A DNA stretch of 64,000 nucleotides from Antennarius striatus. Lineage: Eukaryota; Chordata; Actinopteri; Lophiiformes; Antennariidae. This document shows positions 13,835-21,981 of this stretch, piece after piece. The stretch is taken from positions 8,735,001 through 8,799,000 of the forward strand of contig NC_090797.1 of the NCBI RefSeq assembly GCF_040054535.1. The letters are read 5' to 3'. A program made the translations under genes and the position numbers. The notes beneath the pieces are model-generated. The model made no database searches, was not told the origin of the DNA, and worked only from the letters and a program-made list of their open reading frames with translations. Positions within the stretch are counted from its first letter, which is position 1. Each line of letters opens with the position of its first letter.

Positions 13835-14115
13835 GGGGTTCCCACTGTGTGTCATCCTTTTTCCATGAATGCTCATATTAGTCTGGCAAAGTTTTTATGC
13901 TGGATGCTCTTGCTGCCGCAACCCAGTAATATATTTCATTATTAGCTATAATTTGTATTTATACATCATACATCGGTTGTATTTCAATGAATGAATAATA
14001 TATTTCATTTGCTGTATTTGTTATTAAATGAATGAGTTTCTGTGTTTGAGTGCTTTCTTTGCGGAGTTTACATGTTTGTTTGCTTGGGTTGCCTCTGTCT
14101 TCCTCCAAAAACATG
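13835..14115. repeat. Decayed interspersed-repeat mosaic
   Basis: Two short pieces resemble teleost repeat motifs that I recall. One reads like GGCCGGATGCCCTTCCTGAC (about 13895-13922). The other reads like GCGGAGTTTGCATGTTCTCC followed by a C/T-rich end (about 14058-14114). Both are heavily diverged. Confidence 0.4.
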
Positions 14116-14152
14116 TTTTTTTAATCATGAAAAATTAAGCAATCAAAAGGCC

Positions 14153-14640
14153 TCATTCTTTTTTAGATGAGCGGAAATTCTGACCAGCCACTCTACGGAG
14201 GAAACTCATTTCAGCCACTTGTGTCCGGGATCTTGTCCTTACGATCATGACTACAAGCTCATGACCATAGGTGAGGATAGGAACGTAGACTGACCGGTAA
14301 ATCAAGAGATTGGTCTTACGACTCAGCTCTTTCTTCACCACGACAGACCTATACAGCGACTGCATCACTGCAGAACTTGCCCTAATCCGTCTGTAAACCT
14401 CACATTCCATCCTTCCCTCACTCGTGAACAGGACCCCAAAGATACTTAAACTCCACTTGGGGCAAAGACTCTCCGTCGACCTGAAGAGGGCACACCACCC
14501 TTTTCCGGTCGAGAACCATAGCCTCGGATTTAGAGGTGCTGATCCTCATCCCATTCACATCACACTCGGCTGCAAACTGTCCCAGTGCGCGCTAATGGTC
14601 CAGGTTTGATGAGGCAAACAGGACATTGACCACAAAAAGC
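14153..14640 (-). mobile_element. Truncated non-LTR retrotransposon (LINE) reverse-transcriptase fragment
   Basis: The minus strand encodes the 3' part of a fish LINE reverse transcriptase. A frame at 14153-14410 reads C-E-V-Y-R-R-I-R-A-S-S-A-V-M, then V-V-V-K-K-E-L-S-R-K, then Y-V-P-I-L-T-Y-G-H-E-L and E-M-S-F-L-R-R-V-A-G. The preceding 14411-14640 continues the homology in shifted frames (S-E-A-M-V-L-D-R-K-like). The element lacks its 5' end and the rest of its polymerase and has frame breaks, so it is dead. The family is likely L2/Rex-like, but I cannot fix the clade by eye. Confidence 0.8.
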
Positions 14641-14659
14641 AGAGATGGAATCCTTTTTT

Positions 14660-14700
14660 TAACCATTACACCATAGCTGGGTCCCATGGTGTAATGGTTA
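14660..14700. repeat. 15-bp perfect inverted repeat overlapping the tRNA 5' half
   Basis: The arm at 14660-14674 is the exact reverse complement of 14686-14700, with an 11-nt spacer. The right arm is the D-arm and A-box region of the tRNA gene, so the left arm is an antisense copy of part of the tRNA lying directly upstream of it. Confidence 0.95.
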
Positions 14701-14751
14701 GCACTCTGGACTTTGAATCCAGTGATCCGAGTTCAAATCTCGGTGGGACCT
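14680..14751 (+). tRNA. tRNA-Gln (anticodon TTG)
   Basis: This is a 72-nt cloverleaf without an intron. The acceptor stem GGTCCCA pairs with TGGGACC. The anticodon stem CTGGA/TCCAG encloses CTTTGAA with anticodon TTG, and the T stem CGAG/CTCG encloses TTCAAAT (boundary pairs approximate). The A-box lies at 14687-14697 and the B-box at about 14729-14740. The first downstream run of four T's, a plausible Pol III terminator, is at about 14774. All stems are intact, so it looks functional rather than SINE-derived. CCA is not encoded, as expected for a eukaryotic gene. Confidence 0.95.
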
Positions 14752-15282
14752 CATCTTTGACATCCTGGGTACGATTTTAAAATACATCCAACCTGGTGAG
14801 GGATGGTGCTGCCAGGTTCAGTTGCCCAAGACACACCATATGATATGTGATGACAACCATGGGTCATCTGGGGTGCCCCAACAACCCTTCAGAGTTATGG
14901 GATAAGCTGGGGCCCAACATTTATGCATTATTTTAGCACAGTTTGTCTGTCAAACCCCACCCAAGGACCACAACTGCAGATCCCATTAATAACTTCTAGT
15001 TAAAACTGTTTTCCTATAGTTTCAGGTCTAACTAAGCTAATGATGGCTGTTATGGCAACCATGGAAAACTATAGCACACAGAAAGATATAAGATGTGGAA
15101 CTGCTGTCATACTGTGGTCCTATTGACAAGTCACTCTATAATAATGAGACCAGGTCAAATTGAAATATGAAAATTACACTCCTACCAAGGATTTACTAAA
15201 CTTACTTTGTACTATTTCTGTTGCTGTGAATGACGGTGAAGTTGGAGTCGATCATTTTCCTGTGACCCTTCAGCTCCTTTAC

Positions 15283-15300
15283 AGAGCCCCCTGGTGGCCC
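15283..15300 (-). promoter_or_regulatory. Near-perfect CTCF-binding motif
   Basis: The minus strand reads GGGCCACCAGGGGGCTCT, which fits the vertebrate CTCF core CCASYAGRKGGCR plus flanks with no mismatch in the core. It lies about 530 bp downstream of the tRNA gene and about 1.1 kb beyond the 3' end of ascl1a. Binding is inferred from the motif only. Confidence 0.65.
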
Positions 15301-15494
15301 CTGAACCCTCCCTGGTGTGGCGCACAGACGGAGTCTGGTCACCCCACGCAGTTAGTTGCTTACCTAAGAAAGTGTTTGACAAATCTTCAGCGAAATTAAA
15401 TTTAATTTCTGCAAATTTTATTGTGATTTTTCTCCTAAAGTAGTGACAGTAAGAAGTGTTTGTGTGAGCTTTACAGCACACACACGCACAGAGC

Positions 15495-15521
15495 TTTTTT
15501 TTTTTTTTTTTTTTTTTTTTT
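15495..15521. repeat. Poly-T tract (27 T)
   Basis: This homopolymer is followed directly by CCTTCCCAG. It could be a polypyrimidine tract of a splice acceptor or the tail of a retroposed sequence. Confidence 0.9.
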
Positions 15522-16380
15522 CCTTCCCAGGTGGTGATAGCTGTGTGTTCAGCGGCATGCTGCTGTCAGGAGGCACACGCCATCAGCCAATTCAGCTCCG
15601 TGTCTCCACTCGACCACCCTACAAACCCCATTCACTCATTAAACCAGACACGCGTCCGGCTCCAGCCTCCGCTCTATACCTGTCAAACTTAGTTTTGCAA
15701 AAACACAAACTGTCCCTAAAAATCTACGACATTCCCTCCATCTGCTCCTTTTAAATGGACAAAGGCTCTCAGTCATAACTTGTTTTCTTGTCAGAGTTTA
15801 ACTTGATTTGGGAATGTAAGAGTCGGACTCGATTGATGCCCCCTTTTAAAGTAGTTTTAACAAGTTCGTGTGCGTACACGTCACGACCTACGGCCAACTT
15901 CAATCTACTTTTATTTTATTTTATATGTATTTTCCCCCATACTGACTGTGTTCATTGGGATATTTAAACTTCATAATTTTACATGCTTTGAATAAAAAAA
16001 AAAAATCAAACACACAGAAATGACTGAATGGTCTTAAAGACTTGTGGAACCAAGTTTTCTTTCTGTACTTTTGTTGTAGTTTCCTTCCATTATTAGAAAG
16101 AAGATTAAGAAGACTGAGATATTGAGAGTTTGACTGACAGAAATGAGAATAAAGGCAATGAAGAATCACAGTGTTCTGAATTTTGGACGATGATAAACTA
16201 AATATATCGTACGTAATTGTGCGTTTACGTTAGGCTTCTTTTTCCTACGGTATTCATCTTTTCACAGCCCACTGTGAATCCATCATTAACGTCGTTTTCC
16301 CCACTGAAGCATCTATAGCACCCCTTCCCCAAAAGTCCCCCCAAAAAAGACATGGAGAATAGTTCAGTAGCAAATATTTG

Positions 16381-16386
16381 TTTATT
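16381..16386 (-). terminator. ascl1a: Candidate polyadenylation signal of ascl1a
   Basis: TTTATT on the plus strand is AATAAA on the ascl1a strand. It would give a 3' UTR of about 970 nt. The surrounding 3' UTR is AT-rich and contains a Pumilio-type UGUAUAUA element at 16716-16723. Other AATAAA-like sites in AT-rich DNA could be used. Confidence 0.45.
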
Positions 16387-17243
16387 CTCGGACTAGAGTG
16401 TAGAAAATATGGTTATAGGACTTTTTTGACATATGCTTATGTGAAGACAATATAGTGCTGGCAGTATAAAGAGACAATGCATAGCCATTGTGCTCTGTTT
16501 GGACAACAGCTGCATAACTTTTGATCATTGTGAACTTCATGACATAATGCAATAACATGGTGTTGCTATTAAATAAGACACATTGGTGCTAGAATAAAAG
16601 TTCGGAGTATCAAACTCCTTCTGGAAACCTCATAAACAGAAGAGCCAGATAATAATAGACTACACGTCTACATAGGCAGGAGGTATAGAAGCAACTTCGC
16701 AAAATATAGACAAAATATATACAAAACGATGTGTACAAAACATCTATAAATCTCTTACGTACAAAAATATCTTAATATATTTTTAAAAAAGCCTTGATAT
16801 TTTGATATAGATTTTTTTTATAGAATAAATCCGCGACTTGGAAGCATTTTCGGAATTAAAATGTCTGAGAGGTTGATGTCTGTGATTGGATTTAGCATAG
16901 TTGCAGATCGGAGTATTAAATAATGCTTGAATGTGTTGCTGAAGAACATGAATTTACTTTAGGATTTTTTTGTTTGTTTATCAAATGCGCAGAAGTTTGG
17001 ATTCCCACGCTGTCAGGAGACCCGTCTTCCTTTAATCCTTTGGCGCTCATCTCTGGCCCGATTCACCCCAAAGTTTTCAGGGTGTTAAGGCCGTGTCTGT
17101 CTGTTCGTCGGTCAGTCTGGGAGGACCGGGCGTTGAGGATGCAGGACCAAAACGCGAATACAGTGCGTCTTGTTCTTAAGGGCAGTCAGCCTCCTCCGGG
17201 AACATCCCAAGCACACTACAGTAAATTCAGTTCATCCATATTT

Positions 17244-17338
17244 CTGTAAGAAAAATGACAAAAAGAGTGTAAACCGCTAATCAGAATATTCAGCTTCCTT
17301 TATTATCTACAATGGTGTTCTATTATAGCTATTCTTAC
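17244..17338 (-). other. ascl1a: 3' UTR intron of ascl1a
   Basis: On the minus strand the donor is GAG|gtaagaat just after the stop codon, and the acceptor is tttttcttacag|AAATATGG 95 bp later. Vertebrate ASCL1 genes have an intron in the 3' UTR, so position and splice signals agree. The intron is short. Confidence 0.75.
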
Positions 17339-17351
17339 CTCATATAGATGC

Positions 17352-17957
17352 TCAGAACCAGTTGGTGAAGTCCAGCAGTTCCTGCTCCTCTGGACTCAGG
17401 GGGTCGTAGGAACCCTCGTCGGAAGAGTATGAGGACACTGGAGAACCTGCCATGGAGTTCATGTCCCCGGAATATCCCTGGGACATCGTAGGTGACAGGA
17501 CCCCGGACTGAAAAGCCGCGCTCACCGCGTCGTGTTCGTCCAGGAGTTGCTGCAGTGCGCGAATGTACTCCACGGCGGAGCGCAGCGTTTCCACTTTGCT
17601 CATCTTCTTGTTGGCGGCGCCGTTGGGGACGTGCTCCCGCAAGGTGGCAAAGCCGTTGTTGACTAGTTTCACCCGGTTGCGCTCTCTCTCGTTCCTCCGG
17701 GCCACTGCGTGCGGCTGCTGCTGAGGAAGACTGTAGCCGAATCCCGCAAAATTCAGCCTCCTTTTGCAGCGCAGCAGCTCCGGTGAGGAGGAGCGCTGCC
17801 TCTTGGGCTGCTTGGATGACACCGACTTCCCGCTGCTCTGGCTGCTGCCGCTGGGGCTCAGTTGGATGCTTTGCGCTGCCATGGTAGAAAAGAAACAACC
17901 TGGTGGCATCAACTGCTGCTGACTGAGGTTAATTTCCATCTTGGCTGTGAGGTCCAT
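17352..17957 (-). CDS. ascl1a: Achaete-scute family bHLH transcription factor 1a
   Basis: This intronless frame of 201 codons encodes a proneural basic helix-loop-helix activator. Family members dimerise with E-proteins (Tcf3/Tcf12), bind CANNTG E-boxes in the nucleus and drive neuronal commitment. The start MDLTAKMEI is typical of fish Ascl1. A Ser-rich N-terminus is followed by the [16 protein letters not shown] block at about residues 52-67. The bHLH spans about residues 85-145: basic part [14 protein letters not shown], loop [10 protein letters not shown], then helix 2. The C-terminus ends [11 protein letters not shown]. It is shorter than human ASCL1 because the N-terminal poly-Gln and poly-Ala runs are missing. 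I prefer 'a' over 'b' because the sequence closely follows zebrafish Ascl1a as I remember it. The 5' leader contains upstream ORFs, and the 3' UTR holds a 95-bp intron. Confidence 0.96.
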   Translation of the reverse strand: MDLTAKMEINLSQQQLMPPGCFFSTMAAQSIQLSPSGSSQSSGKSVSSKQPKRQRSSSPELLRCKRRLNFAGFGYSLPQQQPHAVARRNERERNRVKLVNNGFATLREHVPNGAANKKMSKVETLRSAVEYIRALQQLLDEHDAVSAAFQSGVLSPTMSQGYSGDMNSMAGSPVSSYSSDEGSYDPLSPEEQELLDFTNWF

Positions 17958-18277
17958 CCCCAGTAAAAGACAAATGTATTAAGAATCACAAAGTCTTTGG
18001 GGCAGCGCGTCCCGCTCGTGCCGTTCACGTGGTGCAGTGGCTCGACGCGCACTCGTTTCAGAGGTGGCGGTCCGCAGGGGCTGCTGCCTCACTCGCTCCT
18101 CAAGGCTGATCTGAGTCCTGGAGGGGAGACGCCACTGCTTTTCAACACGTTTGGGTGACGGGTTGGCCACGCCCTCCTGTCGCGTGGATTCACCTTGGGC
18201 TCCTGCCCCCGGTGCCGGTGCGTTACGCGCGCCGGACGCGTGCCGCTTGAAGCACTAAACAAACAGACGGAGTTCCG

Positions 18278-18297
18278 TTTTTTTTTTTTTTTTTTTT
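18278..18297. repeat. Poly-T (poly-A on the ascl1a strand), about 20 nt
   Basis: This homopolymer lies within the predicted ascl1a 5' leader, where it would be a run of A in the transcript. Confidence 0.85.
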
Positions 18298-18543
18298 CGC
18301 GTCTCTCGCTGGTGTTACTTGGTTGTGAGGCAAAGCAGAAAGATTTCAACGGAGGGGAGTCCTTGTTTTGCCAAAAGGTTTGGTACAATATACATAGATG
18401 TATTTGTGTTTTGCTACAAAGTTTTATTAGTTTTTTTGTTTTGTTTTGTTTTTTTATTGTGGGCGCTGTCAGGAAATCTTGTCTATAATTGGAGATTATG
18501 GATCTTTTTTAAAAAAAATAGAACTGCATTTCACTATGTGAAT

Positions 18544-18549
18544 TTTATA
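18544..18549 (-). promoter_or_regulatory. ascl1a: Candidate TATA box of ascl1a
   Basis: The minus strand reads GTTTATAAAATT about 590 bp upstream of the ATG. Transcription starting 25-30 bp below it would give a leader of about 560 nt, close to what I remember for human ASCL1. The local sequence is AT-rich, so chance occurrence is possible. Confidence 0.35.
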
Positions 18550-20832
18550 AACTGTAAAAAAAAACAAAAAACATTTCGTGTGAACTTTTTCTAAACGTAA
18601 ACTCAGGTCAGTACCTCCACGTGTCCGACAACCAGAAAACATTTAAATTCTATATCAAACAGGTGAATTCTGAAGAATAACAATCATGAAGTGAGCATTC
18701 AAGTCGAATTTTATGATGAAAAAGAAAATAATTGTGATGGTTTTTTTTACTTTAAGCAGTTTGAGCGCTGCCTCTATAAATCCGTTTCTCCGTCACTGGT
18801 ATAAGACGTGGTGCTGAAAGACAGCTCACTTCGCTGCGAAACATTCAGATTTACGACATAAAATAACACTCCCTGCGGTGGAGTCTATCTGAGCGCTCTG
18901 CAGTTGCTCGCTGCCGATTCAACTCAAACACAGTTTTATTGTTAACATTACAGACGCGTCTGAATGCCGCTCAATTTGAGGCACCATTGTGCATCAGAGG
19001 CCGAATTTTCCACTTTGATTAGAGCAGATCATCAGTCTCGCACAGGCGGAACGGAAGGGTGAAAATCTGCGGAGGGGCCCCAAGAAGCTGTTTGGAGGAG
19101 GCTTTGTGTATGATTTGATACACCCGATATGGTTACAGTAGGGTGGACGCGGTGAGTTCTGTCGATTATTGTCGCTTTGAAACTTGCAGAATAATAAAGC
19201 ACGTCTTTCAGCACAGAACAAAACCGACACCAAACTGTAAAAGCTTTTCTATTTGTCTGTGCATGTGTTTGCTCGGGCACTTCAGGCGTGCGTGTGAAAT
19301 ATAATACTGGGAGGAGCCAAGATTATTTTTCGCTTTGTGAGTTCTTTTTTCCAGTTTTACGCCCAACTTTCTTTATCTGTGTTTGTGTCGCTCCATGTTT
19401 TCATATAAATCTAATTTCTTGCAGTGTTTGCAAGGACATGACGTGTTGATGCATCAAAGCACACAGAGAACCCAGTTTTTTTTTTTTGGATGATTTAATT
19501 TGTGTGTAAACTTTAATTTTTTTTTAGTTTACCAGACTCTGTCTATATTTACTTGTATGTGTTTGAGGACAACGTTAATTACCGAGGTGTTTGTGTTGGC
19601 GTTTAAGTTGGACATGCATGTGCAGTAAGATGCGCGAAGAGGACGAAATTATGACCGTTTTCCAATTTGTGCGTCAGTTTTCAGTTCGGAGCTTTTCTTT
19701 AGTACATTTCCATGTTTTTCAACACAATTAATTCCTGTATGTGTGCGTGCAGATAACCTCTAACACCCCCGCCCATCACAAGCTTCCACGTTTCTTTATT
19801 ACTGTGCGTGTGCGTCAGTGCGTGTGCGTCCTGATGAGGGTATTGTAATAAACTGTGCAATTTTATTCTGTGCTGGAAGCGGCATTCAAAATCAAGCTTA
19901 CATTGAAGCCCAGGTACCGCCCCTCATCCTTATCCTCTACGAATACTTTCTTTTCTTTACCGCCCCTTATTCTCTCCCTTTTTTGGCCCAGCAAGAGAGT
20001 TTAGAAAAGAAGCGTGGGTTCTATTCATCCTCCCCCTGCACCCCTTGCCATCGCCAGGCTTTCTGAAACCTATCCATGCCCTGTCACTGTGCTTCCAGAG
20101 TCCAATTAGCGCTTTGTGAGGACTTTCTGCTTTTGCTGCTGGACTTCCACAGGCTGGGATGGCGCTCTTTTTTCCTCTAGGGGCTTTCCAGTCATAGTTG
20201 AGTGTAATAATTAATATGACATCTGGGCGCCAGAGTTCATTTTAACCACTATGTGTATTTTCTCTTGACTTTTCTGTAGTTGTATAAGGAGACAATAAAA
20301 CAAAGATTCATAACCACCCATGACATCCGTACCGTCTGAGTTATGAAAGGAGTATTTCAATTTTTTTCCCATTATAAACAGCTTTAGTGGCCATGATTTG
20401 TTTTCTTTGTCCCTTTTAAGATTCGCTTTTTAAAGAAGCTTCTTTTAGCGCACAAAAAGTGCGAAACCTAAATTAAGACGCCTGGTAATGTTTATAGGAG
20501 TAAATCTGATTTACATAACATAGGCTATGTATAAACAGTGAACTATTGTGATTGACTTTTTTCAATTTTATCTCCATCATTCATAAAGAAGGGTACTATT
20601 AAGTCTTACTTAGACAAATGATAGATAAATGTAATATAAAAAGGAATAAAGGGACAAGAATAGCGACAAATTGAGGTGGAAACAGTAGGTGGGAAATAAT
20701 AACATGATACGGTGAATTCAGGACGTTTTAAAAATAGTTGTTCTTGACTTCTACTTCCTCCGTGATGTTTTCTTTAAAAGCTCATCCCTCTCAGTGTTTT
20801 GCCGCTCGGGATGAAAAGATGTAATAGAACAC

Positions 20833-20845
20833 CGCCCTCTAGAGG
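20833..20845 (-). promoter_or_regulatory. CTCF-like motif upstream of ascl1a
   Basis: The minus strand reads CCTCTAGAGGGCG, one mismatch from the CTCF core CCASYAGRKGGCR. It has the same orientation as the site at 15283, and the two sites bracket ascl1a. Confidence 0.45.
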
Positions 20846-20927
20846 ACAGCAGGGAGAACTGTCAGTAAGTATTTGAGTAAGGTAGTTGGTGTGAGAGAAG
20901 AGGATGCATAACACAGGGTTAGATAGA

Positions 20928-20993
20928 GGCAACTGATTCGCTGTGGCGACCCCTGACGATAAAAGCCGAAAGGAAAAGAAGAAAAAGAATGTG
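20928..20993 (+). repeat. Teleost interspersed-repeat 3' tail
   Basis: The sequence TTCGCTGTGGCGACCCCTGA, then AAAGCCGAAAGG and an A/G-rich tail, matches a very common teleost repeat terminus that I recall. It is probably the 3' end of a 5'-truncated non-LTR element. Confidence 0.55.
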
Positions 20994-21319
20994 GGAAAAA
21001 CATAGAAAATATTATACTACCTTAAAAGCCTTGTGGAGTATTATGTTGATAGTCAGGCATATCTGCCTATGAACTTGGGTGTATAATGAATGTTGCTGTT
21101 GTTATCTTTGAACATGGACCACTGGAAATTTTACATCCAATGTCTAAATACAATGTCAATGAAATATTGATAAATCGACCTGCTACGGAGCGCTGTTAAT
21201 AAGTTTTCAGTCGTATGATACTATAAAAACATGATTATAAACATTTCATCCGTGCCAGAACTCCGTTTCTGCGTTTTGTTTACTATTTTTGTCTCTCCTA
21301 GGTTTCCGTACAATGTATA

Positions 21320-21328
21320 CCACGTGAC
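21320..21328 (+). promoter_or_regulatory. itfg2: CACGTGAC E-box (USF/TFEB type) upstream of itfg2
   Basis: CCACGTGAC lies about 110 bp upstream of the itfg2 ATG. It contains CACGTG with the flanking AC typical of USF and of the TFEB/TFE3 CLEAR motif (GTCACGTGAC). Its place in the proximal promoter is inferred, because the transcription start is unknown. Confidence 0.45.
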
Positions 21329-21438
21329 TTTGTTTACCAGGAAGAAGCGTGAGCGTATGAACCCAATTTGGGCAGGATGCGGCCACATAAAGACATTTAG
21401 CAAAAAAACTCAAACAAAAAACAACACTGGGAAACAAA

Positions 21439-21906
21439 ATGCGGTCCTTAAATTATGTACAACGCGTCAGCCTGGATTTTACAGGAACCCTGTTTCCTCA
21501 CGCCATTTGTCTGGGAGATGCGGATAACGACTCGGTAATTATCCCTGGTTATACTTCAGCTTATTCTGACTTCAACAAATCTAGAAAACACGTACCATTC
21601 AATAATTTTACATGCTTTGTCACTACAAGGTATACAATTGCTGCCATTTTTGGCCTTTTTATCCTCACAGAGCCAAATATAATCATTTAAGTTTACGGAC
21701 CTAATGTCTGTTTGTTTACCTGAAATGCTCATGTCATGTATTTGGATAGAAATGGGGTCATAAATAACCCAGTAAACAAAATACCCAAATACTACATGTG
21801 TAGCAAGACATTCAAGCTCACGTTAGCATAGTTTTTCATGACTACTGGACTTGAATTGAACCATCTTACAGCATATATTTTAGAATTTTATATATATGTG
21901 TGTGTG

Positions 21907-21981
<75 letters not shown>

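Larger units (their letters stand above)
14752..16355. other. Intergenic stretch between tRNA-Gln and ascl1a
   Basis: I see no confirmed gene. The stretch carries a strong CTCF motif (15283-15300), a 27-base T run (15495-15521) directly before an acceptor-like CCTTCCCAG, and an open frame after it (15526-15754) that I could not assign. Confidence 0.5.
18600..21310. other. Intergenic region between ascl1a and itfg2, no gene seen
   Basis: ascl1a (minus) and itfg2 (plus) are divergently arranged, so this 2.7 kb contains both upstream regions. No exon is recognisable. It holds short T runs, a CTCF-like motif and a repeat tail, and is the natural place for proximal ascl1a enhancers. Confidence 0.5.

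Noticed and set aside
17335-17898. 187-codon minus-strand frame overlapping ascl1a
   Set aside because: It is a shadow of the ascl1a coding sequence in another frame. The ascl1a frame is unmistakable from its bHLH.
21246-21527. Open frames on both strands overlapping the itfg2 first exon
   Set aside because: The ATG at 21439 and the following 32 codons match the known ITFG2 N-terminus. The other frames have no support.
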